A DNA stretch of 64,000 nt from Incurvaria masculella (taxonomy: Eukaryota; Arthropoda; Insecta; Lepidoptera; Incurvariidae): contig OX335641.1 of the NCBI GenBank assembly GCA_946894095.1, forward strand, positions 10,496,501 through 10,560,500, in the 5' to 3' direction. Shown piece by piece: positions 46,101-55,000 of this stretch (position 1 is its first letter; every line of letters begins with the position of its first letter). The notes under the pieces are model-generated. The model worked only from the letters and a program-made list of their open reading frames with translations, ran no database searches and was not told the origin of the DNA. The position numbers were made by a program, and so were the translations under genes.

Positions 46101-48790
46101 TTCAATCTAAAAAAAACCAGCCAAGTGCGAGTCAGACTCGCACACGAAGGGTTCCGTACATCATACAAGATTTAACACAAAAAATCACGTTTTTTTTGTA
46201 TAGGAGCCCCCTTAAATTTTTATTCTTTTTTCATTTAACCTATTTGTTGTTATAGCGGCAAAATAAATACACACTCTGTAAAAAATTCAGCTGCCTAGCT
46301 ATGACAGTTCATGAGATACAGCCCTGTGACAGACGGGCGGACAGCGGAGGCGTAGTAATAGGGTTCCGTTGGCACCCTTTGGGTACGGAACCCTAAAAAT
46401 TATAGATATTATATTTTTTTACTGTAGCCTTACTGTTTATTTTTATTGTTATTTATTCATCATCCGTAAACAGTACACTGCACGCGGGTTTTTTTGTACC
46501 CAAATCCAAAGTTTTTAATCCCAGTGAAGAAGAACTGTACAAGAAACTCCGCTGGTTTTTTTTTTTTTCAATGTCCACTTAGTCTAAGTTTACAAAAGTA
46601 TTTAGAATCACAGGTACAAAACACGAAATTAATAAGAATTGAGGAGAATCAACTATTCATGTCATATGCAACAGTTCATGACAAAGATCAGTTTATTTGT
46701 AAAGAACATGCCCGCCATCTAACATGTTGCCAATTGGAGCAATATATTTTAGGGAAAGAAGAGACCCGAACCTAGCGACGCCGCAAGCAAGGACCTTAAA
46801 GCGATGCACTACTGGAGTGGCAACATGAAAAAGTTGTGAAAACTTTGCACGATTTAGTTTTAATACTATTATTTCCGTCATGAACTACTACAGTGACCTC
46901 TAAACAAAGAGTCAAAATACAAAATACATTTTTAATCTTACAGCTAACAGCCTGCACCTCAACCGTAGAGGTGACATGGGTTCCTTCCTCTGAGATTTTG
47001 ATTAGTGCATTGCATAAATTATGTCTATATTATTCTATGTCATGTCCTATTAAGGATTTTTTGTTATTTGTTCTTCTCTAAAATGTTACGTTTAAAGTTT
47101 CAGATATTTAACAATGTGTTGATATTTTCTGGATTAATTGCTTTCGTTTTATAACTCTATTTTAACTTATGTGATGTATCTATTCTATAATGTACTTGTG
47201 TGTCTTTTGCTGGTTGTATATGTAGTTAATTTTGATCAAACTATTTCTGTAAATAATATGTATGTACAACCGTTTTGGCGCCTTATAAATAAAATAAAAT
47301 AAATGTTTTCATTGTTAGTTATATGAATGTTGGTGACCTGCAGTGACCTGATGAAGTCGAGCTCCGAGGAGAAAGTTGAGCGTGCCCTGCAAGCACTCCT
47401 GGCAAAGCACCAGCAACTCGCCGATGCCCTAAAAGAGGCCGAGAAGAGCAAACTCGCCACCATGCGACGGTTCAGCGAGCAGAACTACCAGTTGGTCAGT
47501 TACTTATATAACATGATCATACCATAAAGATACCTAACGCATGGTTAAGAGAGATCATATTTCTCTATCGCCACCGCAAGCCACTGTCATCAAACTTGTG
47601 AATGCTATGAAAACACATTTCTCCTTGTCGCACACCTCCTCTGCTGCTTCTTTTAGGTTAAAGGTTCAAAGGTTACATAGATATTGTTTAAACCTTACAA
47701 AATATTAAACAAATGCTATAAAAGCCAAAATTGTGTCATCACAGGAGCAAGTCAACAGCAGGCTAAAGGAGACCCAGGAGAAGCTGGAGCGCGAGAAGCT
47801 GGTGCTGCGCGGGGAGCGCGAGGCGGGCGCCGCGGAGCGCGAGCGGGCGGCGCGCGAGGTGCGGGAGTTCACTGAGCGCGCCGACCGGCACAACAAGATG
47901 GCCGCCGAGCTGCCGGCGACCGAGGCCGAGCTCGCGCACTGGGAGCAGCAGGATGCAGAGTAAGTATTGTGTGACACCACAGGAGTCAGACAATAAGTCA
48001 ACAGTAAGGTAGAAGAGACCCAGGAGAAGCTTGATTGCGAGCTGATTCTGCGCAGGAGCGCAAGGGCGCAGCAGAGGGCGAGTGGCGGGAGCTCACCGAG
48101 CACGCCGACAGGCACAAGATGGCCGCCCAGATGCCTGCAATTTAGACGGATGGGCATAACAATGCTTTGAGCAGAGTTGGGTGGAGTGCACCATCTCTGG
48201 TTATTGTTATGTTATATTTGCCTGAAAAAGAAAGAAGATAGATCTATAATAATCATAACTATACCATTTACCAGAGATGGGGCACCCCAGCACCAGGATA
48301 TGGAACTGTATACCGGCGGATGACTTTCCTCATAACCTTGGAGTCTTCAAGCCTAATTTGCATAAGCTTGATAGCTCACCCATAGTCTTTTGATCCTCAG
48401 CACAGTCACCCATACCGGTTTTTCATAAAAAAAAAACCTTAGTGTGGGCACTCATAAAGTTCGCTGGTTTGAATATCAACTGCAATATCCACCCGTTTTG
48501 TGATCCACTTTGATGTTTACACATTTGAAGAAATCTGTTTATTATCTACTTTACACAACCTCGTTCCGACACCTGTTGTCGGACGCCACTTAACATCGAA
48601 GCTAACGTGGCTATATCTCGGTAGATGGCGGCGGCGGCTGAAGGAGTTGTCGGAGTACGTCGCGGAGCAAGAAGCGGCGGTGCCGCGACGCCTTGCCGCG
48701 GCCAAGCAGAAGAGAGTGGACTTGTGGCTCGCGCACGCCGCCACCCTCACCAAACAGATCAGACAGATCGACCACCAGTATAACTTGTAG
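31198..48790 (+). CDS. NDC80: kinetochore protein NDC80/HEC1 (15 coding exons, 657 aa)
   Basis: Microtubule-binding subunit of the Ndc80 outer-kinetochore complex. Exons: 31198-31250, 31573-31762, 33680-33769, 34045-34130, 35222-35420, 36319-36453, 37884-37972, 38414-38529, 40249-40370, 43499-43587, 44649-44787, 45384-45517, 47344-47494, 47745-47959, 48625-48790. All junctions are GT-AG with matching phases. The product is 657 aa (human 642). Residues 1-110 form a basic Ser/Thr/Pro-rich tail with several R/K-x-S/T sites, as expected for Aurora B control. About 112-251 form the calponin-homology head (ITRFVDIVTALLERLHDKM ... LPHMMKRLLYPGVVSKSWLK ... YPSALALIAYLLDLV). The rest is Glu/Arg/Leu-rich coiled coil. 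ATG 31198 is preferred to ATG 31586 because the first exon joins in phase and extends the basic tail. Introns hold SINEs, MITEs and an open-frame LINE. Confidence 0.88.
31875..31960 (+). repeat. aaccgacttcaaaaa-type dispersed repeat fragment
   Basis: taaccgacttcaaaaaaagg ... gaggttatcaattcgtctgt then a T run, a motif I know to be common in lepidopteran genomes. It lies in the NDC80 intron between exons 2 and 3. Confidence 0.55.
32243..32413. mobile_element. MITE with perfect 33-bp terminal inverted repeats
   Basis: Left end 32243-32275 (taaccgacttcaaagaaaaa ...) and right end 32381-32413 (... ctttgaagtcggtta) are exact reverse complements; total length is 171 bases. Non-coding. Confidence 0.85.
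32935..33202 (-). mobile_element. SINE, near full length, tRNA head present
   Basis: Reading the minus strand, it starts with cgtagcctagtggcgcgggg (A box), has a B box in cccgggttcaatacc form, then the body to atccatgtcagg. This is the best-preserved copy for comparison with the split SINE at 1029/6319. The body lacks the cccgcccgggttgg segment found in some others. Confidence 0.8.
33225..33365 (+). mobile_element. SINE body fragment
   Basis: ggttagtaccatcgcattgc ... ggtatccatccatgtccagt, a degraded plus-strand body directly behind the inverted copy at 32935-33202. Confidence 0.6.
34575..34900 (+). mobile_element. SINE, 5'-degraded
   Basis: Contains ttgtataagtgcatttcgtt, taagcacgcccggggtagta, ccatccagttcagtataccg and catgcatgtcagattccata followed by an A run. 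NDC80 intron between exons 4 and 5. Confidence 0.7.
36776..37715. mobile_element. long inverted-repeat element (two TTAA-MITE copies head to head)
   Basis: Begins TTAAGGTGGCCCAACCCG and ends with its reverse complement at 37698-37715. The left copy spans about 36776-37318 in inverted orientation relative to the full copy at 38575. The right partial copy spans about 37320-37715. The arms (about 36776-37190 and 37320-37715) pair over nearly 400 bases around a loop of roughly 130. It lies in the NDC80 intron between exons 6 and 7. Confidence 0.85.
38575..39123. mobile_element. MITE flanked by TTAA, full-length single copy
   Basis: TTAA-GGTGGCCCAACCCG at the left and CGGGTTGGGCCACC-TTAA at the right: 14-base inverted ends between TTAA tetranucleotides, the target used by piggyBac-type transposons. 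About 549 bases with no coding potential. NDC80 intron between exons 8 and 9. Confidence 0.75.
40690..40825 (+). repeat. pogo/Tigger-type terminal repeat remnant, partly duplicated in tandem
   Basis: tacagtagaacccggataaa at 40730 resembles the CAGTAGAACC start of pogo/Tigger terminal repeats after a TA site. The block from caacaatgaatttaaaataa to ttaattattta is present twice, at about 40692 and 40789; the second copy is broken by the LINE insertion and resumes at 42611. Confidence 0.55.
40826..42608 (+). mobile_element. 5'-truncated jockey-type LINE in NDC80 intron
   Basis: Flanked by aattattta at 40817-40825 and 42609-42617 (short target-site duplication) with an A-rich tail at about 42586-42610. 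It carries the 3' two-thirds of ORF2. It is oriented with NDC80 transcription, between exons 9 and 10. The intact frame and clear duplication suggest a recent insertion. Confidence 0.85.
40833..42461 (+). CDS. jockey-type reverse transcriptase, open but 5'-truncated
   Basis: Uninterrupted frame from near the insertion boundary to TAA at 42459-42461; over 500 codons are readable. Reverse transcriptase motifs are all intact: LDLKKAPGFDQI, IIMVPKPGNDHFLVSSYRPI, HQFGFRSKHST, AAFLDIQQAFDRVWHKGLL, SAGVPQGSVLGPVLY and the catalytic FADD, followed by the LGIHLD thumb block. The endonuclease domain and ORF1 are absent through 5' truncation, and there is no native start codon; the residue numbering often begun at 40905 is arbitrary. 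Expression could only come from readthrough of NDC80 pre-mRNA. As a lone fragment it cannot retrotranspose by itself. Confidence 0.85.
   Translation, partial: KGNREYSLWNAVKSTTKPQYLQYPLKLTDGLWAKTDTEKSKAFGRFLQEVFTPNDAIDDHWQRKIDEYLESDLQLSPPIKSFSPHEIWTTVRSLDLKKAPGFDQITAEVLRQLPRKGVVFLTSLFNAILRTSYYPYVWKVSQIIMVPKPGNDHFLVSSYRPISLLPVISKLFEKLFLTRMNMVIAESSLIPDHQFGFRSKHSTIEQVHRVTHEIRQSLERRQYCSAAFLDIQQAFDRVWHKGLLYKLKKNLPHNFYTLLESYLEGRIFQVIINESRSEFHEISAGVPQGSVLGPVLYVLFTADLPNSPNIISATFADDTAALSTDSNPDAASEKLQTHLNRTNEWMQKWRMKASASKSTHVTFSLRNGNCPPVKLGNETLPHCDSARYLGIHLDRRQTWRIHIQKKRDELNSRFRSLLWLLGRHTRLSLNNKLLIYKSILKPVWTYGIELWGTASNSNLEILQRFQNNVFRTITNAPWFVKTSETHEYLQMPTIKEEINNASKRYSKRLTVHVNKLAVALTGTTDNVRRLKRHVIANLDKRT
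42609..42705 (+). repeat. pogo/Tigger-type terminal repeat remnant, continued
   Basis: tacagtagaacccggataca then three units of about 16-18 bases around cacccgctttatccga. It continues the element interrupted at 40825. Confidence 0.55.
43030..43328 (+). repeat. family B interspersed repeat
   Basis: aaaactggccaattgcgagt at the left and ttttggtacggaaccctaaa at the right, with a short ACGG array. It lies 170 bases before NDC80 exon 10. Confidence 0.75.
43800..44345 (+). repeat. LINE 3'-end-like remnant
   Basis: Opens with actagctgcggtacccggct ... cgctcgggttaatg and ends with aaagagttatggaggaatat followed by acatacata repeats, the pattern of RTE-like LINE tails I know from insects. No coding sequence remains. 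Confidence 0.5.
46111..46399 (+). repeat. family B interspersed repeat
   Basis: aaaaccagccaagtgcgagt at the left and gggtacggaaccctaaaaat at the right; only one or two ACGG units. NDC80 intron between exons 12 and 13. Confidence 0.75.
46930..47305 (+). repeat. possible retroelement 3' end
   Basis: An AT-rich stretch ending ggcgccttataaataaaata then further aaat units, just before NDC80 exon 13. This looks like the tail of a poly-A type LINE. Weak call. Confidence 0.35.
47980..48145 (+). pseudogene. relic tandem duplicate of NDC80 exon 14
   Basis: Starts 21 bases after the exon 14 donor. It repeats exon 14 with substitutions and deletions: aagtcaacagtaaggtagaa, gagacccaggagaagctt, gggagctcaccgagcacgcc, gacaggcacaagatggccgc. 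The frame is broken (TAG within aaggtagaag and again in aatttagacgg) and no good donor follows, so it is not used as an exon. Confidence 0.85.
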
Positions 48791-49048
48791 GCTGCGATGT
48801 TTCAAGCAAAGTCAAAAGTGCTCGGTTGGCACATAGTTTACACAAGTCTCTAAACAAGAATTTTAAAACTTAAGCATTTATGAATGTGGCTTTTTTCTTG
48901 TGCATGTTTGATTATTGGGATGATAACCCCTTTTTTGTCAATCTGGCCTTCGACTAATCCAACCTTTCTTAGTCAATAGGTTGCACAGTAGAACATGAAA
49001 ATGAAAAGCAAATAATTGTCACATTCAATATATATTTTAATATATAAA
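48791..49048. other. convergent 3' spacer of NDC80 and NOC3L
   Basis: Only 258 bases separate the two stop codons, and neither strand shows a well-placed AATAAA here. The nearest candidates lie inside the opposite gene: ATTAAA at 49343 for NDC80, and TTTATT (AATAAA on the minus strand) at 48538 for NOC3L. Confidence 0.6.
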
Positions 49049-52000
49049 CTAGTTTTGTTTTCTTTTAACTTCCAACAATGGACTGAAATCACAAATGGCT
49101 ACACCGTCAAGCAATTGTTCACAATACTCTTGGAAGGTCGGCGCAATGAAAGTGTGACTCGAAGATAGCTTCTTCTTGGGCTGCGTCTTTTGGGGCACGG
49201 GTATCGCAGGCTTGAACGCCATCTGGGACCCGTCGTATTGCTTGAAAAATTGCTCTGGCGACCTTAAACACAATAAGCCTAATTTAACCAGTTAATTTGA
49301 TATCCAGAGAGAATTGGGGTTTGGTTGAAGAGACACAAATATATTAAAGCTATACATAAATATGAAATAATGTATTTTAACTTGTGAATAAACATACCAT
49401 TTTGTGAAAATATTGAAATAAGTCTAAGTTAACACCATAACTAGGCTTAATTCAAATTTTTTTTACAAAACGTCAGGGGTTATTACTCTAAATGCATCCA
49501 CTACATTAATGTTAGTAAAAAACTGTTTACAGTAGCCGCCATCCGTGCGGATGTATTAACACGCTACAGTACAAGCTAGTTAGCAGATTTATTGGCCAAC
49601 AGAAATAATAAAAAAAAAAAGATTTTTTTTCACACACAACAGTACATGCGCTACGAGCCACTGCAAGATTATGTGTCTAATACAGTGCTGTCGCGTTTGA
49701 CGCCCCAGTACAAAACGGACCCAGCTCTACAAATAGAGTGATATTGGCTAGGGACTCACAGCTGCGCAATGTCAGCGGGCAGGCTGCTGCCCTCGCCGGC
49801 GGCGACGTGCGCCGCGAGCCTCCGCACGACCGGGTGGTAGTGCCGCTGCAGACGTGCACTCTCGTACAGCGCCGTCGCGTTGGCACCGCAATACTCGGGC
49901 TCCGGTAGCAGTGCGTCGTAGCGGCCGGAGCCGATACTCTCGTCCAGTTGTAAGAGCACATCCACCGTTTTAGAGTGCTGGAAAATATTATTTGAATTAA
50001 ATAAATTACAAAATAATACATATTATTTATTATTTTGTGTAATATAGAATGGATATTTATTATGGAATAATAATGAGGGCATTCAAATTGATCGCAGATA
50101 TAGTCAATGGTCACTGTTACTCTTTTTTAAGCTGTCTTAAATTAAGTGTTGCTGTAGCTCAGCCTTGTAATGGAATTGAAATTAAATTTGGTTGATGGAT
50201 GCCAATGAATAAATGGTTTATTGCGCAATATAGAAAAAATTAAATTTCAAAGAACAACTGCACAAAACAAAACTGCTAAACAGGTTTTATTAAAATTTGG
50301 CATGGAGATTGCATCCTGAGGAAGCACATGGACTATTGTCTCAAAAAAACTGAAGGGGTTTAACTAGAGGGGAAGGTATGGTTTGGGAGAACCCATGATT
50401 TTCCTAATTCAAAAAAGTATACAAATTCACGAATTGTTGCATTATTAATAGAAATCTTCTAAAGAAAAATTGCGTTAAAATTGAACATATTTTCCGGGAG
50501 GTCACGACATTTTTGGTCACGATAAGGTAAATGGCTGAATCTGGGTTCACATGTGAGAGACCAACCCTCTGATGCTAAATATGTCGGTCTGCCTGCGCCA
50601 AGTTGTTACGTTATCAAGATTGGATATAAAAAAAATGGATGTTGGTATGTACCTGCTGATGAAGATACAGATTTTCTAGAAACAGTGATACCTATTAACT
50701 GTGCAATAATAACCAGTTGTTTTTTTTATTAAATGCTTAAATATACCTAAAGTTAGATCTGTAACCTAATTTGCCTATAACTACGAAATGCAACCAAAAA
50801 ATTGTTCAGTTTTTGAATTGCTAACCAAGTATGTACTGATACATTCATGCTTCGTCATTTGCATCCGTTTACCTTATCAAATATATATTTTTGTCACCAT
50901 AACTGTGAGAAATAACCTGGAAAAGTCTAAACATTAACAATAAAAACCTGGTACATAATCTGAACTGAACCAAGTGCCCGCGCGATCGTAACGTTCTAAA
51001 TTTGAAAATGCTAATTCGAAAATGAAAATTCTAATATAATATATAAATTCTCATCGACGTAAACGCACTGCCACGAAACATTTTCCCTAATTTCAAAATT
51101 ACCATGTGACATTTGTCAAAAAATCTTATAGGTAAAAATTTAGTCGATGTGCCAAACAACCTGCATTCATTTTTATTATATTCGCTTATAGACATGTATA
51201 TTTTCAAAGTTTTTTAGTGCCACAAACTACTGAACTTTGAACTCTCTTATCTTATGGTTATGATTTGAGACGACAACATTTGGGAGTATACATGAACTAC
51301 AGGAAATAATAACAAGTAAAAATGTTATGAGTACAATATAGATAAACATTTTATGGCCGATATACCTATTCATTTACTCCATGAATACCCATGGAGTAAA
51401 TGAATGAAAAGCTAGCAAGGTTGTTTTAGCGGGAAGTAATTTACATGCAAAATTATCAGTTCCACGCTAAGTTTCAAGAACGTTTGACCTCAAAATGTTT
51501 CGCTTCAGCATCGCCTTTTTTCAGGCGCCTTATCTACGTAATGCAACCACTTGGAACAGGCAGACTGACACATTTGGCTTCAGAGGGTTGGTCTTTATTC
51601 CGTGAACCCAGTTTCAGCCATTAACGTTATCATTACCATTTTTGTCGCGACCTCCTAGTCTAATATCTCATCTCTCATGCTGAAAACTTTACTGCGATAT
51701 CTGATCAAATGGCACTATGAGACACGTTGCCGCCGGCGGCAGCCAATATTCATGTAAATCGAGACCACCTGAGCGACGGTCCTGATGAGCGCGAGGCAGG
51801 CGAGCGCAGCGTTGTGCTGCGTCTGCAGTGCGAGGGTCGCGAGCCGCTTCACGTACGCGAGCAGCACCTGCGCCGAGATCTTGCGCCGCCGCCGCACCAG
51901 GATCGACTCCATCGCGTCCAGGACGATGGGGAAGTCCTCGTGGGTTTTACCTGCAAATTGTATTGCGCAGATCGAATACAAATATTATAAATATTCGTAA

Positions 52001-55000
52001 TGTGTGGGTTCAGGCACTTAAGAACGGCCCGTAAGCTGTGCTCCCCATACAAACGTAGTTTACTAATAATTTGGATACTGCTATTCCAATTAAATTGATA
52101 TTTAATATCTAATATCAGGAAACAAATATCTGTGTCTGCACGCTTTCGTTTTTTTTTTTTTAAACCCAAACCGAATGAAATTAAAACAAAAAATAAATCT
52201 TCATACAAATTTTGTTTTCTCTGTGGTTTGAGCCCGATTACATTTACCGAAAAAACAAAGACATTCAGACACAGATATTTGTAGCCTAATATTAGATAGC
52301 AAAAAAAATCTAGTAAGTTGGAACGGTGGTTTTCAAATGATTAGTAAACTACGTTTGTATGGTAGGCGAAATTTTCTGATGCTTACGGGCCGACCTTAAA
52401 AGAATACAAATGGTCTCACTGCATATCTTCCCGTGATTGATGTAAGCCAACCAAGGTATTTGTCGTTTGTAGTTCGGATTTCATGTAAAACTGAAGGTAC
52501 CCTTCCTTACTTGCTACGTAGGTGGTAGGGTTCCCATCCACATGAATACCATCACATTGAATGAACAATGGTCGAAGTGGTAATGAAAACTGTTTTTGCC
52601 AGTTCAATGAAACCATGCAATATATGGAAGGTCTCTTGAGATAATATTATGACAATAGATGTGATATTAGCAAAATAAAATACATTGACCGAAATGGACC
52701 GATAATTGGCAACTACATGCGATTTTACCTGTTCTATCCTAGTCTTTCTCCCAGAAGCCCGATTCTGCTATTTGTCCAATTTCGAACCATTCTGTAAGTT
52801 TTGAGTGCGGTTTTAAAACATCAGTATTCAGCTAATTCACGCACGCGTTTTGTTATTGTCTATGGAGTGGTTTGACTTGCGCGCCGCCTAAAGGGTAAAA
52901 CAACCTGTCAGGATTTTGACAGTTATTTTCTCACTCAAATATGACACGAAAAGAAAGAGACAGCGGTAAACCAACATAATGTAGAAAAGTGATATTTGCA
53001 GTTCGGCGAAGTGATGCTTCCAAGCAAGTATAAACCTGGGAGAGAGGCGCTCGACTCCTTTGATTTGCCTATATTATTGCATACTGCGCATTACTGCATA
53101 TTGCATAAAGTCAAAAAAAACGAAAATATGTATGTTTCATTGCTAACCATTTAATACATGAAGGATACAAATCCAATGAAAGGTCAGTATCTTTTTGAAG
53201 ACTAAATAAAATCTGTTTATAATCATGAGCATAGATAGCTAATGGCTAATATTATAAATGCGAAAGTAACTCTGTCTATCTGTTGCGTTTTCACACCAAA
53301 ACAGCTGAACCAATTTTGATGAAAGGAGAATGCCCATTCCAGTATGGGCTGGAAAAGCGCTAGAAATTTGTATGTACACAAATGAAACTAATTTCCTTTT
53401 ATTCCTCGTATCATATAAGTAACAATCTGTGACTTTTACTTTTTTCTGTAATGGGGATCAGTCAGCAAACACAGCTAATGATGAACTTTGACGTTATTTT
53501 TACTTATAGAACAGCGCGCGCGCTCATGCTAGGTCGTGTTTTACCTACATTGTACATACCATCTTTGGTTGATATTTATTTGCTCACCACTTTTACGAGT
53601 GTTGCTGTCGGAAAGTGCATACCATTTAACGCGTGTAATTGCGGTGTTAACCGTAACGCCATCTATATTTATTTACTTATTATTACCACTTACTTATTAT
53701 ATTACCTACTTATGGGATTTTTGTTTTTACAAATAAACATAGTTGGCTTCTGGACTGGTCATACGCCAAATCCCGACAGCTCCCACAACTTAGTGGAAGA
53801 AATGTCAAGTGTTGTCTTATCATTGTTTAATATAAAAACTATAGTATTATGGAAGCTTAACATAGCCACCAATGTAGTATTTATTTCAACCAAAATAAAA
53901 TAGCTTAAAAATAAGGTTTTTATACAAGTGAACATGATAACTACTTACTATTACACAATCTCAACAATACCCCATTTCCAAGTAACTATACCATGTCAGG
54001 TCCTTCCCTTTACCATAATATTAATTTTGATGGAACGTAACATGAGGCTAATACCACACCTGCTGTCACGTTATTAGACTATCACACCCATGGGAACTAT
54101 ATAGCATGGCAGGACCTTACTTAAATTATACGGTTACATTAAACTGGACAGAAAACCGATTTAAGGCGAGTCGACCATCTTTTATTCAATTGGATGGTAC
54201 TTTCTTGGGCAGGTAAAACCTTAGCTAGCAGCTAGTAAGTAGAGAAGTGGACCTCTAGTTTTACATGGGATCCGAACCACGAATACCTTAATTGGCTCGT
54301 ACGACATGCACAAGAATACATGCAGTGGAATTACTTGTATATTTTTCAGTGGCTGAGCCTACTCAGCAACGAATCTTCTCCATTTTAAATAATTCTTAAC
54401 TCTAGTAGATCACAGTTAGATACATTAAATGGTACCTATTTATTAGTCATTCCACTCTAAGAGGACCCCTAGGTATATGTATGTGAAGATCTCTGTCAAA
54501 AGCCAGCACTATCTATTTATTCTGTTCTCTTGCCCTCAGTACAGTTCACATATAGCTGGAGTACTCACTATAGTAATAATAGTGCTAACCATCCTTTCCC
54601 TGATACTGTTTAAGTAATGCCTTATCTAATGAGGCCCTGTAAGCAACCATTGTGACACCACCAATCAATAAAATGGTCTAGCAAATAAATATCAACCAAT
54701 AATGATACATTATAACGTAGGAAAAATAACCTCAAAGTTCATCTTTAGCAGTGTTTACTGACTTATCCCCACTATAGAAAAAACTGAATATCACACATTT
54801 TTACTTTGATGATACGAAGAATGAAAGCAAAGTGGATTCATTGTTGTACATGCTAATTTCTAGCGCTTTTCTAATGGGCATTCTCCTTTGGTAGAGAGAG
54901 AGTCTATACCCTGGGAAAAGACATAGGCTACATTTTGTGGTGAAAATTAAACTCAAAGAGGAATGAAAGTTTCTATGGGAAACTCACATTACATAAAATG

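Noticed and set aside
47705..48157. Long minus-strand frame opposite NDC80 exon 14
   Set aside because: Antisense shadow of a GC-rich coiled-coil exon and its decayed duplicate.
53451..53903. 150 aa open frame with hydrophobic stretches
   Set aside because: AT-rich intronic sequence of NOC3L on the opposite strand. No family features, and the hydrophobicity follows from base composition.
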